From Notospermus geniculatus (lineage: Eukaryota; Nemertea; Pilidiophora; Heteronemertea; Lineidae): a DNA stretch of 64,000 nucleotides. Positions within the stretch are counted from its first letter, which is position 1. Each line of letters begins with the position of its first letter. Below, piece by piece: positions 47,236-58,385 of this stretch. Position numbers and translations under genes: made by a program. The stretch lies in contig NMRB01003172.1 of NCBI GenBank assembly GCA_002633025.1, positions 1 through 64,000 on the forward strand, given 5' to 3'. The notes beneath the pieces were generated by a model, which saw only the letters and a list, made by a program, of their open reading frames with translations, was not told where the DNA came from and ran no database searches.

Positions 47236-47515
47236 CCCATCAACCTCTGAGGTGTTCATCATTGGAAAAACTACTTGCTTTTGCCGTTAGCTCTGATGAA
47301 AGCGACCCGATATAACATAAAATTATCGGTATCGAATGACGTGTATGGAAAGTCCACAAACTTGGATGATTAGTCTTTGGGCAATTCGATATCCAACTCT
47401 CATTCGTATCAAGATTTGCGTTTGCATGGAGATTCGTTAAAATAAGAGGCGTTCGAAACTCTCTAAAACTGCACATTAATGTACGACCACACTGTGCAAA
47501 CGCCATAGAAAACAA

Positions 47516-49179
47516 CATTATATACCGGTACCGTGTATGGCATGTATTGTGTTGCAATATTCAATAATTTTTAAAAAGTACGTTACAAAGTAAGTAGTAA
47601 GTTACAAGTGTAAAAAGTAAGTTACAATGCAAATTCTTTATGCAATGTTGCGAATTCATCGTTTGATGTTGTGAATTATACATTCGATGTTGCTGAATTA
47701 TGCATTCAAGGTTGTAACAATTTGTCATTCGATGTGTGCTAAATATTTTTCATTCAAAAACGGAATTATGGGTAAAGGACGAAACAAGGTAACCGGTTGG
47801 TTCAGTGTATGGTATGTATAGATTGGGGAACGTGCATAGCTGTCAGTAGTAATGTGTGAGTGTGTCGAGAGATTTGTAGGCCTATTTGATTTTTAGCTCA
47901 CCGGGGTGAGCTATTACGATGGTGGTGTGTCCGTCGTCATCGTTGTCCGTTAGCAGGGCACGTTTTGTAACCGCTGGAGCTAATGATCTGAAACTTGGTA
48001 CATATATACCCCAGGGTCAGATGACCTATGACACCAAGTTTCGGTTCGATTCAACTCTCAGCTTGGCCACCAGGTGGCGGAAACCGAAAACACAAAAAGT
48101 GCAATAACTCCTGAACTAATGAATGGATCTTCTCCAAATTTTTATCATAGGTGTATCTAAAGCCGCGTACATTGTAATAGCACGGATTGGTATCGAAGTT
48201 TCGCAATAAAAAAATCGTTTTGTGTTATCTTGGCAGCTGAGAGGTTTGATCAATTGAAAACCCCAGCCAAGAGAGAGCATCTGGTCGATTTTATAGTCAA
48301 CGATGATTCATGGCAGCATATCGTTGTTCCGAATTAGGGGAAATGGTTCAAATCCGTCAAAAACTGGCCTTCCTGAGGCAATCAAGTGTTCTTAAAGTCA
48401 AACATTCTTTCGTGTTTTTATATGAACGCGAGTTAAGAAAGTCGAGGAAAATGGTACGTCACGGTCTTGGCGAGTCCTCTATTGAGTCATCTGGTCAAGC
48501 TTAATACAGGTTGGCCAGAAAGGCCAGTACCCATGTTCCCGAAGCCGTCGTTAGGTTAACGATGTCGTTACGCTATGCATTTTCCCAGTTTTAACGACAT
48601 CGTTAACCTAACGATGGCTTCGGGAACATGGCTCCTGGATGGCCGGCGGATCGGCGGGATATCTTTACACGGAAAGTTCTGAAAATTCCCATCAGGAATC
48701 ATGGACATACCGAATAAAAAGGTCTGCGTACGACTGTTATTCGTTTCACATTTCGTAATGTACAAAAACGGCGTACATTTCGACAAGACATTCATTACAC
48801 ATTTCGCAATGTGCGAAAAAGTGGCATGCGTCGGTCTTGATTCGTTTCACGCGAGACTGTCAAAGAAACGGTGTGCCGACGAAAATGGTTTCGTACTTTG
48901 TTATGTATGGGATGGTTTAGGACAAAAAGACATCAGAAAAATGACATCGCTTTTGTTCGCACATTAGTTGGCGACATCATTTCCGCAGTTTAAATAGACG
49001 GAAGCAAGCGATTATTTGTCGCTGTACACCTTATTAAGCTTTCAGAAAGCTGGGGTTTCAAGCATTCCGCCCCTCCCCTAAAAATGTAAAAATAAATGTA
49101 GCGTCAGTCACAGCACTGGTATACTCCACTTGAAATAAACAGCACTTTTGTTTCACTTGAAAAAAACACTGCGTTAGGG
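47516..49179. other. Gene-free stretch with short tandem repeats and a repeat end
   Basis: 47640-47750 has degenerate ~28-bp units on gatgttgtgaattatacatt. 47892-48130 is another left end of the gctcacc-type repeat (agctcaccggggtgagct). The remainder is unassigned. Confidence 0.5.
48531..48632. mobile_element. Short perfect-arm hairpin element
   Basis: ccatgttcccgaagcc ... gttaggttaacgatgtcgtta is followed, after about 20 bases, by its near-complete complement ending ggcttcgggaacatgg. Arms are about 38 bp. A small MITE or hairpin; non-coding. Confidence 0.65.
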
Positions 49180-49364
49180 AACAAACAGCTCTAATGCTGG
49201 TTTAAACTTGAAGTAAATACAGCCCAAGTTAGTGCACCAAACAGCACTAAAGCTAGTTTAAACTTGAAGTAAATGCAGCCCAAGTTCGTGCACCAAACAG
49301 CACTAGAGCTTGTTTAAACTCGAAGTAAATGCAGCCCAAGTTAGTGCACCAAACAGCACTAGAG
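49180..49364. repeat. 56-bp tandem repeat (about 3 units)
   Basis: Units share aaacagcacta..gct, gtttaaacttgaagtaaatg and cagcccaagtt(a/c)gtgcacc. The array stops abruptly where the LTR remnant begins, inside a unit. Confidence 0.85.
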
Positions 49365-49456
49365 AACTGAACGTTTCTTGACGGCTGATACAATAAAGAT
49401 AGACGAGGTTGAGTGGAAAGATTCTCGTTTTATCAATGTCAATGATAACCGTCACA
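49365..49456 (+). repeat. 5' LTR remnant (last 92 bp)
   Basis: Identical as far as I can align to 55892-55983, ending gtcaca. It contains aataaag (polyadenylation signal) at the equivalent place. The other ~665 bp of the LTR are absent; a 56-bp tandem repeat abuts directly. Confidence 0.9.
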
Positions 49457-49473
49457 GTAAGAACTCTACCCTC

Positions 49474-50190
49474 ATGGCAACGATGAACGACGGTGAAATG
49501 AACGAGGAAGACGATTACGAAATAGATGACGATTACGGAATTGGCTTCGATTACGATACCGGTATCAACGATTCGGGCACTTTCCGACTTTTAGCTGAAC
49601 AACAACGATTAGCGTTAATGGAGGAAAACCAAAGGCTACTCGAGGAGATCAAGCAGCTGAAACTTCGAGACCGAGGCATGAGTGAAGCCCGCCGGCAAAG
49701 TGTACCGTCTCAAGCGACTACAACGGATAGTTCAAACACTCGTGGTTCTAACGGGGATGGTGGTAATGGAGAACTTGCAACTGTACTGTCTGGATTAGCT
49801 GATGCCATCATAAAGAGGGGTGAAGGTCTTCCAAAAAAGGAACCCACGGTGTTTGTTGGTGATATCTTTGATTATCCAGTATGGATTAATTCGTTTAAGG
49901 TTCTGGTGGAAAATCGTTACCCTGAGAGTAGTGACCGCTTATACTACTTGGGGAAGTACACTTCTGGTGAGGCAAAGGAGAGCATAAAGGGACTTCTTGC
50001 AGTCAACACAGAGGCGTCGTATCTCAAGGCAAGGACGCTGTTGGAAGAGCGTTTTGGCGACAAGCTGAGACTTGCACGATCGTTCCGTGAAAAGATCTCG
50101 CAGTTGAATGACATCAAACCTGGTGTGGTAAGGCCTTGCAGAAATTGTCTGATTTTCTTGGTCAGTGTGAAACGGCCATGGGAACTTTGA
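49474..50190 (+). pseudogene. BEL/Pao gag, first part (frameshifted)
   Basis: The ATG at 49474 is the first after the LTR; the frame itself is also open through the LTR remnant. An acidic start (E/D rich) is followed by a coiled-coil-like Q/E/L stretch. Then comes the DUF1759 Gag region: FVGDIFDYPVWINSF, LYYLGKYTSGEAKESIKG and LLEERFGDKLRLARSF. The domain breaks near 50127: its continuation is found in the next frame, open from 50112. The last ~20 codons before the stop at 50188 are therefore out of frame. A single missing base explains this; programmed frameshifting inside a domain is unlikely. Confidence 0.85.
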
Positions 50191-53100
50191 GTCATTTGAG
50201 AATCCTCGATGACCCAGAGGAGTATGAGAAAATTCTCCCAAAGCTGCCTAAGAACATCAGAGATAGATGGTTTGTTGAAGTCGACAACTGGCTTTATGGC
50301 ACTCCAAGTCAAGAACGCAATAATCTGGTTCAGGAACGTGTCCATGAAGATTATCCGCCATTTGCAAATTTTGCTCTGTTTATTCGTAAGCAGGCACGTA
50401 TAGCGTCCAACCCTACTGCTGAGCGTTGCGCCAGTTTGGGTAAACCCAGCTTTGTTAAACCTACACCTAAACCAAAGGGGGCGTCACCCACTCCCAACAG
50501 TTCAAATAAATCGAAGTCAGCGACGAGTTTTGCTTCAACTGGAGGTTGCGCATCGTCTACACCTGACATGCCTGAGAGTAGAGGCAGCATGGGCCAGTCG
50601 GGTGCTTCATCGGATACCAAGTCTTCGCCTACATGTGTTGTGTGCAAGGAGGTGCACTCTCTGGAAAGCTGTGAACAATTCAAAGCAATGTCGTTAAATG
50701 ACAGAGAGTCAGTTGTAAAAAAGAATGGTTTGTGCTTTGGATGTTTCAAGTGGGGTCACGTGAAGAGGCAGTGCAGGCGAAAGATGAAATGTGATATCTG
50801 CCAGAGACTACACCCAACATTGCTCCACAACTTCGCGTTTAAGTCGTCCGGCACAACTGAAAATAAGTCTGCCGATTCCAAGGCACTTAGTGCCACTGCG
50901 CATTGTGTGGAGGCTGACAATGTTGGTTGTTTTTCTTCATTGGTTGTCCCTGTCACGGTGGCTCATCGTGACAGCCGAGGCAGCTCTGTTTTGGTGTATG
51001 CTCTTTTAGATGAGCAATCTGATGCCTGCTTCATCACGTCATCCACACTTGAGAAATTGGGGGTACACGGAGACCCAGTCTCCTTGAAACTTGCTACTGT
51101 ATTATCTGAAGAAACCGTAGAATGTGAAAGGGTTCATGGCCTTAGTGTCAAGGGTTTGAGTGAGAAAGAGGAGGTACAGTTGCCAGGCACTTATACTCGT
51201 GATGCTATTCCTGCCAAGTTAAGTCAAGTGCCTAAGCCGGAGGTAGTGAGACAGTGGTCTCACCTTCAAGCAGTTGCGGACCAACTCCCGCCCTTCTTAT
51301 GTGATGTTGAGATAGGCCTATTGATCGGTGTGAACTGTACCGCTGCACTCAAGCCTCTTGATGTGGTTATTGGACAAGGGGATAGTGATCCTTACGGGGT
51401 GAGAACCATCCTCGGTTGGGGTGTGATTGGTGAAATGGTGAAATGTGATTGCACTTGTGGTAGTTTAAGTAAACTTGAGTGCAGGTGTACAGTAGCTAGA
51501 CATTTTGCCTTTCGTACACAGACCAGAGAAGTGACCCCTCAACAGGTCTCCCAGATGCTCACTATGGAGTTTAATGAAAAGTCAGGGCAAGGTACCATGT
51601 CTTATGAAGACCAAAGATTTTTGAGTGCATTGAATGATGGCATTCGTCAGAGAGAAGACAACCATTTTGAGTTGCCTCTTCCTTTGAAGGAAGAGAGGGT
51701 GAATTTGCCCAACAATAGGGCACTAGCGGTCCAGCGATTGACCGGGCTTAAGAAGAAGATGGAGAAGGACCCCAAATACAAGGCCAGTTATGTTGAGTTT
51801 ATGAATAAGTTGATTGTAGCTGGCCAAGCTGAAAGGGTTCCTGAGGAGGAACTAAATCTCGACAACGCTACAGTGTGGTATTTGCCACACCATGGCGTCT
51901 TTCATCCGCACAAACCAGGTCGTATTAGAGTGGTATTCGACTGCTCAGCTCAGTTTAAAGGTGATAGCCTAAACAGGCACCTGCTTCAGGGACCAGACCT
52001 GATTAACAATCTGACAGGCGTGCTGCTTCGGTTCAGGAAAGGGCGCATTGGATTCATGTGTGATATAGAAAAAATGTTCTATCAAGTGTATGTTGAACCG
52101 GGGCACAGAAACTTTTTGAGGTTCCTATGGTGGGATGAGGGTGACGTGAGCAAGCCACCGTCTGAGTTTAGGATGACTGTCCATGTTTTTGGTGCGACGT
52201 CCAGTCCTGGGGTAGCGAACTTTGTCTTGAAGCATGCGGCAGATAAGTTTGAGGAACTAGATGGTCCCAAAGCAGCACAGTTTGTCAGAGAGGACTTTTA
52301 TGTAGATGATGGCCTCTCCTCAGATGATACAAAGGAAGAAGCCAAGGGTCTGATCACTGATGGCAGGTCTCTGTGTAAGAGGGCTGGTTTCAACTTGCAT
52401 AAAGTTGTATGCAATGACAGAGAAGTGCTAAATGAGGTACCAGTTGAATGTCGTGCAGAGGGCGTTCAAAGATTGGATGTCAGAGAGCTGCCTATCGAAC
52501 GAGCCTTGGGGACTCAGTGGCATGTGGAATCGGACACCTTTGGGTTCAGCGTTACCTTGAAGGATAAGCCCCTCACGAGACGTGGGATTTTATCAACGAT
52601 CAGTTCCATTTACGACCCTCTGGGCTTAGTTTCCCCGTTTTTGCTACAAGGCAAGCGCATTATGCAGCAACTTATTGGTAAAAACGTTGACTGGGACGAC
52701 CCAGTGCCAGCTGAGGTAAGGGCTCTGTGGGATAGGTGGCGTTCTGACCTCCAAAACCTCTCTGCATTAGCAATCCCTCGTTGTTACAAGCCGAAGGAGT
52801 TTGCACAGATTGTCCGCACAGAGTTGCATCATTTCAGTGATGCCAGCTTGGAACCTGGGGGTTTAGGTCAGTGCAGCTATCTGAAACTGGTTGATCAGCA
52901 GGGTAGAGTGGCTACATCGTTAGTCATGGCTAAAGCCCGTGTTATACCTGCCAAGCCTATTACCGTCCCGCGCCTAGAACTCAATGCTGCTGTCATATCG
53001 GTGAACGTTGGTGGTTTTCTTGACCGAGAGCTGCGTTACAGTGACTTGGTGCACAGATACTACACTGATAGTAAGGTAGTTCTCGGCTACATTTCTAATG

Positions 53101-54935
53101 AAGGGCGTAAATTTCATATTTACGTGGCAAATCGGGTTCAGCAAATTAGGGAGACCACCACGCCTCTGGATTGGTATCATGTCAGTACAGATGTAAACCC
53201 GGCAGACATGGCGTCGCGTGGCATGTCCGCAGTTGATCTCATCAATTCACAATTGTGGTGGCGGGGTCCAGAATTTCTCAGATCTGAGGATGATCAGCCC
53301 TGCTCACTAGATAGTTTGGATGTATGCATTTCTCAGAACGACCCAGAGGTTAAGCGTACTGTCTTAGATACTAGAGTAGAGGAGGTTCTGACCACAGGCA
53401 AGATGATGCCAAGATTTGAGTGTTTCTCCAGTTGGTTTCATGTAAAGAGGTCTGTCGCCTTGTGCTTGAAATATTTGGACCGATTGAGGGAGAGAGTTGT
53501 TCAGAAGAAAGCAGGCAAACCAGTGCCTGCACTCAGTGGTATGCCTAAGGTTAGGATTGTATTAGATGCAGTGGATTTGAAACGAGCAGAGCAGGTCATC
53601 ATCAGAATTGTACAGAAGGAATGCTTTGAAGGGAAGTTAAAAAACTTGAAACCCTTAGATCCGATCATAGATGAGAATGGTCTGATGAGAGTCGGGGGTC
53701 GTCTCAAAAACTCGAAGATGCCAGTTGATGTGACGCATCCAATTTTGATTCCTCGGCATAGTCATGTAACTGCTCTGCTGATCAGGCATTTTCACTCTAG
53801 GGTGAACCACGGTGGTAGGGGTATGACTTTGAATGCCAGCCGACAGGCAGGATATTGGATAGTAGGTGCCAGGGGGGCAGTCACTTCTTTCATCATGAGA
53901 TGTGTCATTTGTCGTAGGCTCAGGGGTGCGTCTTGCTTACAGAAAATGGCTGACTTGCCTTCCGATCGTTTGGAGCCTGAGGCCCCATTTACATACTCCT
54001 GTGCAGATTTCTTTGGGCCGTTTTCCATAAAAGAGCGTAGAAGTCAGTTGAAACGCTATGGTGTTGTGTTCAGTTGTATGGCTTCCAGGGCTATACACAT
54101 AGAAGTAGCCAATTCATTGGACACTAGTAGCTTCATCAATGCTTACCGCAGATTTGTCTGCAGGAGAGGTCCGGTACGGAAACTCAGATGTGATCAAGGA
54201 ACAAATTTTATTGGAGGTAAAAATGAACTGGCCGGAGAATTGTCAAAGATGGACCATGCTAAAATAGCAGGAGAACTGCTGAAAGATGACTGTGACTGGG
54301 TGATAATTGAGCCAAATCAAGTTGGAAATGCTAGTCATTTTGGTGGAGTATGGGAACGGAACATCTTGACAATTCGCCGCCAGCTGTCATCTATTCTCCT
54401 ACAGAATGGTCACCAATTGGATGACGAATCTTTACACACTTTCATGACTGAGGTGGAGGCGGTAGTGAACAGTAGGCCTCTGACTTATATTGATACCAAG
54501 TGTCCAGACAGTCCTGAACCTTTGGCACCCAGCCAACTGCTCACTTTGAAATCTGCAGTGGTAGCTCCACCTCCGGGAAACTTTGTCAAAGAAGACGTCT
54601 TTTGCCGTAAGCGATGGCGTCGAGTACAGTATTTGGCCGACCAGTTTTGGTGTAGTCGGCGGTCAGAATTCCTGCCTCATTTGCAAAATCGTGCAAAATG
54701 GTGTGATGTTTCGAAGAACTTGCAAGTTGGTGATGTCGTTGTTTTAGTTGATGATGATCTGCCACGCAGTCAGTGGCCACTCGCTCGTGTGACCAAAGTG
54801 TATCCCAGTGCGGACGGTTTGGTCCGAAAGGTTCAGATCTTTGTTGGACGGACAAAGTCAACATTGGAGAGACCCATTGTGAAACTCGTACTTTTGTTTT
54901 CACCGGGGATTCCCGAACGGGGAGCCATGCAATGA
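50112..54935 (+). CDS. BEL/Pao gag C-terminus and pol polyprotein
   Basis: Open from 50112; residue numbers below count from 50136. Residues 1-90 finish the DUF1759 region. Zinc knuckles are at 167-179, 200-214 and 219-231 (CVVCKEVHSLESC, CFGCFKWGHVKRQC). The aspartic protease motif is ALLDEQSDACFI (289-300), followed by the A17 region. RT spans about 585-735, with RVVFDCSAQF and the catalytic YVDD (722-725). RNase H spans 898-1030 (FSDAS, ELNAA, YTDSK, NPADMASRG). Integrase has an HHCC-type zinc finger (H1220, H1225, C1256, C1259) and D1291, D1353, E1407. A DUF5641-like tail follows. All catalytic residues looked for are present. It should be expressed as one polyprotein with gag; here the frame link to gag is broken. 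Confidence 0.93.
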   Translation, partial: HQTWCGKALQKLSDFLGQCETAMGTLSHLRILDDPEEYEKILPKLPKNIRDRWFVEVDNWLYGTPSQERNNLVQERVHEDYPPFANFALFIRKQARIASNPTAERCASLGKPSFVKPTPKPKGASPTPNSSNKSKSATSFASTGGCASSTPDMPESRGSMGQSGASSDTKSSPTCVVCKEVHSLESCEQFKAMSLNDRESVVKKNGLCFGCFKWGHVKRQCRRKMKCDICQRLHPTLLHNFAFKSSGTTENKSADSKALSATAHCVEADNVGCFSSLVVPVTVAHRDSRGSSVLVYALLDEQSDACFITSSTLEKLGVHGDPVSLKLATVLSEETVECERVHGLSVKGLSEKEEVQLPGTYTRDAIPAKLSQVPKPEVVRQWSHLQAVADQLPPFLCDVEIGLLIGVNCTAALKPLDVVIGQGDSDPYGVRTILGWGVIGEMVKCDCTCGSLSKLECRCTVARHFAFRTQTREVTPQQVSQMLTMEFNEKSGQGTMSYEDQRFLSALNDGIRQREDNHFELPLPLKEERVNLPNNRALAVQRLTGLKKKMEKDPKYKASYVEFMNKLIVAGQAERVPEEELNLDNATVWYLPHHGVFHPHKPGRIRVVFDCSAQFKGDSLNRHLLQGPDLINNLTGVLLRFRKGRIGFMCDIEKMFYQVYVEPGHRNFLRFLWWDEGDVSKPPSEFRMTVHVFGATSSPGVANFVLKHAADKFEELDGPKAAQFVREDFYVDDGLSSDDTKEEAKGLITDGRSLCKRAGFNLHKVVCNDREVLNEVPVECRAEGVQRLDVRELPIERALGTQWHVESDTFGFSVTLKDKPLTRRGILSTISSIYDPLGLVSPFLLQGKRIMQQLIGKNVDWDDPVPAEVRALWDRWRSDLQNLSALAIPRCYKPKEFAQIVRTELHHFSDASLEPGGLGQCSYLKLVDQQGRVATSLVMAKARVIPAKPITVPRLELNAAVISVNVGGFLDRELRYSDLVHRYYTDSKVVLGYISNEGRKFHIYVANRVQQIRETTTPLDWYHVSTDVNPADMASRGMSAVDLINSQLWWRGPEFLRSEDDQPCSLDSLDVCISQNDPEVKRTVLDTRVEEVLTTGKMMPRFECFSSWFHVKRSVALCLKYLDRLRERVVQKKAGKPVPALSGMPKVRIVLDAVDLKRAEQVIIRIVQKECFEGKLKNLKPLDPIIDENGLMRVGGRLKNSKMPVDVTHPILIPRHSHVTALLIRHFHSRVNHGGRGMTLNASRQAGYWIVGARGAVTSFIMRCVICRRLRGASCLQKMADLPSDRLEPEAPFTYSCADFFGPFSIKERRSQLKRYGVVFSCMASRAIHIEVANSLDTSSFINAYRRFVCRRGPVRKLRCDQGTNFIGGKNELAGELSKMDHAKIAGELLKDDCDWVIIEPNQVGNASHFGGVWERNILTIRRQLSSILLQNGHQLDDESLHTFMTEVEAVVNSRPLTYIDTKCPDSPEPLAPSQLLTLKSAVVAPPPGNFVKEDVFCRKRWRRVQYLADQFWCSRRSEFLPHLQNRAKWCDVSKNLQVGDVVVLVDDDLPRSQWPLARVTKVYPSADGLVRKVQIFVGRTKSTLERPIVKLVLLFSPGIPERGAMQ

Positions 54936-55226
54936 GTAAGCTGTCATGATCTTACAGTCATAATGGTCTCGAATGACTTGCATTTGTGGTAAAGAATCTT
55001 TCATATATTTTTCTAAGTCATAAAGATTTGTAGTTTTGGACTAAAACTGGAAAAAATTTCCTCTTCGGCCTCGATCATGTTATTCTAAGTGTTTCTAAGT
55101 GTACTTGACTTAAAGGTGACGTGTATTTGTTTTCTTCATGTTGATATATTCTGGAGACTTAAAAGTATGGAAGTCAAGTAAAGTTTATTTGATTATGGTA
55201 AATTGATGGGCAATTTAGGGGAGCCA

Positions 55227-55983
55227 TGTGACTGCGTCAATTTAAATTTGGCGCCTTATTAAACTTCCTCTCAGGAGATGCGTGCGCAGCACCATGTGCT
55301 TCCGCCCTAGCCTGCAACTTTGGGCTAAAATGGACTTTTCGTCTTTTGTCCAGTTTTTGTGTTCGATAATTTCCAAGATCAAGAGGAATAGAGGTATTGT
55401 ATCGCTCTGGTAGTGAAAGGAAATGTATAGAATGCATAGGTGATATTAATTGTAAAGCTAACTCATTGTTGAGAAAGTTGAAGGCTGTTTTAATGAGGGT
55501 CTCCGGACCATGCCTTTTAGCGTTAGTTTCCGTTAGTAATGACAGGTGGCACCACTAGCTGATGTGCACATGTTTGCACACCAGTAATGAAGGTTGTGTG
55601 TATTTCTGTGCATCCCTTAGATGTTGAAGTGTTTTCCTGATAATTATGGACGCCTTATGCAAGTTTAATGACACTGTTGGGGTGGTATGCTACTCTCCTG
55701 TTGCTCTTGGATGTTTCATCAATTTGTACTTTGAGATCACCAAGTGTGATAATGTTCTTTTCATTTCAGTTCTTACAAGATCTGTGACCAATGTGTACAG
55801 AAATGCTCCACATGTATGTGGTACTCTGTTGGCTGTTGTTGTGTAATGTGTCCCTGACGGGTGCCAGTGTATGTAGTGAAGGAACTGTTACAACTGAACG
55901 TTTCTTGACGGCTGATACAATAAAGATAGACGAGGTTGAGTGGAAAGATTCTCGTTTTATCAATGTCAATGATAACCGTCACA
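55227..55983 (+). repeat. 3' LTR (757 bp)
   Basis: It starts TGTGAC and ends GTCACA, perfect short inverted termini. A purine-rich aggggag lies just upstream (55217-55223) as a likely polypurine tract. aataaag near 55919 is the likely polyadenylation signal. A frame of about 80 codons (from 55791) with a signal-peptide-like hydrophobic start runs to the LTR end. Confidence 0.88.
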
Positions 55984-56727
55984 GGCCCTATCATGTCTCA
56001 TTTCATATAATGCAGTCATTAACCCAGGAAAACTAAACGCGGCATTCATTCTGCCCTTTGTTATTCACCTGTCCACAACTATCTCATTCATATTCATACG
56101 GAGGCTTGTCCTAAAGCCTGATGTGAACCAATCACGAGTTGCACGTTGCCAGACGTTGCATATTATCAAGGTTACGTTCACCACCGCAGCGACACTCTGG
56201 TGGAAAAGGACGGCGTAACCAATCACATTCCAGGTTACAAGCTGAACGTAGCCGAACGTTCATTATAAGTAACCGTACCGTCCACTTTAGTCTTTTACCT
56301 ATCCATGCCTGTTGACCATTGTGGTCGTTCCCCGATCGTTCGCGATGTGCAACTGTTCGATAGCCAACCATGCAACTGTTCATTTCCAACTATACAACCA
56401 TCAATTTCCTAACTTCCGTATTCCATTTGGTCGCGCTTAGATGTTGCCAGACTTTATAATCGACCATACAACAACTTACCAACAAATATTCAAGCCCCTC
56501 TGTATTGAATTTTAGGGTATTTTCAAAGAATCAAGCCCTACCTTTCAGCAAACATTGGATTGACTTGGAACATCTCTCTGCAATAAAAGTGCCTTAAATC
56601 TAAGTATGAATGTTTAATTTGGATATTTTAGAGAAGAAATTAAACCCTCAGCGTAGGATCTTGGTTATCTGAATGATATGAAGAAACTCGAATAAAAATC
56701 TTCATATGGCGTTATGGTGGACCATTA
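55984..56727. other. Unassigned sequence with the window-start repeat
   Basis: 56256-56302 repeats 1-47. No gene or further element seen. Confidence 0.4.
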
Positions 56728-58385
56728 GCGAGGTTTCGCAACTTGACGAACTACGAACACGAAATACGAAAATAGAGTTCATATTTCGTATTAAGCAAAT
56801 TTTTGGTTTCGCATAAAATGCGAAATACGAAATACGAATGCCCGTTACATGAGCAGTAGCTGTCGTAGAAGGCGCTTTTGCTAAAATTGGCAACTGCAGA
56901 TGAAGTGGAGCCGGGAGCGGAGCATGCTGTGAGCTTACGGCCCGCTGTACACGATCAAACGCCCTGCCAACACCTCAAACGAAGGCTCAGAACATGATAG
57001 GCCGGGGACACCACCTTATTTGTCTTCGAGCTGTGGAGGTGTCAACATCCTCTGGTGAGCTCCTGCTGCACACTTTTTTGAAAGAAAAAAACTAGACCCA
57101 GCTGGGAATCGAACCCACGCTCTGTTATCTTTGTTTCACCGTCTTCCCCATTCGCCCACCGAACTTGATGTTTTCTAACTCGAAGGCCTACGCCTATGAC
57201 GAACACAAATCATGACCGTGTCAGTTGGCTCGTTGGCTGAGTGGATAGAGTGGTCGACTGCAAATCAGAAGGTCGACGGTTCGAATCCAATCTATGCGAA
57301 CAATTGAAGTTCTGAATGTCAGAGTTCGATTCGGACTTGGCTCTTCGAAGCAAAACGCACGACTAATCTGCAAAATCTTCGTGCCTTCTATCTATTACCA
57401 GCAATAACAGGCAAACCTTCCCGTTAGATGCGCCACTGTTCCCATTGTTTAGGAATCACTCGAGCGTGACCGCCAGTGAGTCCTAGTACTACTGTATATT
57501 TGTAATGTTAAAGTTTCATTTTGATATTTTCCGCATATCAAAGGATAAAATTTTCTGAAAAGTACTAAATCATCTTCCTTTGGCAGACCCAAATTATTTG
57601 TATATGTCACTTTTTACATTTAGGGTGCAAATTCCGAATTTTCTTGACTTTTTACGTTTTCAACACCCAGTTTACCCAATGTTTTCAACCCCCGTATGGA
57701 CACGAGTCAAAGTCACCCAATCCTGCTGAAATTTTAAGAATTTATAGTCTATAGTATCAATATTTATGTCAGAAGTCGGCAACTAAAATACACAGTCCCA
57801 ATAACGAGCAGGGAGCACTTGAACTTGGCCCAAACGCTGATTTTCCTCTAATTTACATTAGGATATTTTAGTTAGCACAGCATATTTTCAACCTAGGTGT
57901 GGACACGGAAAAAATTCATCCAAATACCATGAATTTTCACCTCGTGATGCCTTAATAGGCAGACTATCGGCCAAATAGCCGGCAGATGATGTATTTTGCC
58001 CGCGCGCCCTAACAATCCCACTTTCACAATCGGTCCTATACATTTTGCCAGTACTCTCCTGATTGACTATTTCACGCATGCGCACTGCGGATTAGAGGCC
58101 AGGCCCGCTATTGCTGGTAATGCTACCAAAGACGAAATCCGACATCTATTCACACATAAACTGATTAGGTCATACATCTGTACACAAACCATTACTGATC
58201 TCGTAATTCGTACTGTGCGTTCGGCCGATCCCAAAAAAGTGGTCCAGTTGGACAATGGAAATTGCCCCTGTACAATAGGCGACGAACAACGAATGTCCAC
58301 CTACGAACTGAAGTAAGCAAAAATTGATGACGTATTACGCTTTTCGTGTTCGGTTTTCGTAGTTCGTAAGGCTGCGAAACCTCCC
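56728..58385. mobile_element. TIR element or split MITE (~1.66 kb)
   Basis: Ends gcgaggtttcgca..cttgacgaactacgaa and the inverted ttcgtagttcgtaag..tgcgaaacctccc are matched over about 40 bp, with TTA bases outside both. The end sequence resembles family A (gggaggtttcg). The interior contains the tRNA-like pair at 57092-57300, likely a later insertion. No transposase. Confidence 0.5.
57092..57300. repeat. Divergent tRNA-like pair, copy 3 (partial element)
   Basis: Minus-strand unit 57165-57092: A box ggtgggcgaatgg, B box gggttcgattccc. Plus-strand unit 57225-57300: A box tggctgagtgg, B box ggttcgaatcc, anticodon-loop position reading GCA. The body on the left (about 56965-57090) matches that of 61275-61415. 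The terminal inverted repeats are lost. Confidence 0.7.

Larger units (their letters stand above)
46279..47515 (+). repeat. Duplicated segment, second copy
   Basis: Second copy of 44295-45252, offset 1984 bp, interrupted at 46961-47235 by a hAT-like MITE absent from the first copy. It could be a real tandem duplication or two unmerged haplotypes. Confidence 0.85.
49365..55983 (+). mobile_element. BEL/Pao LTR retrotransposon with truncated 5' LTR
   Basis: The 757-bp 3' LTR (55227-55983) and a 92-bp 5' LTR remnant (49365-49456) bracket gag and pol. The domain order (zinc knuckles, A17-type protease, RT, RNase H, integrase with a C-terminal DUF5641-like region) is that of BEL/Pao. A one-base frameshift splits gag. 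Loss of most of the 5' LTR removes the promoter. No target duplication can be found because the left end is missing. Pol is otherwise open over 1599 codons, so decay is recent. Confidence 0.93.
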
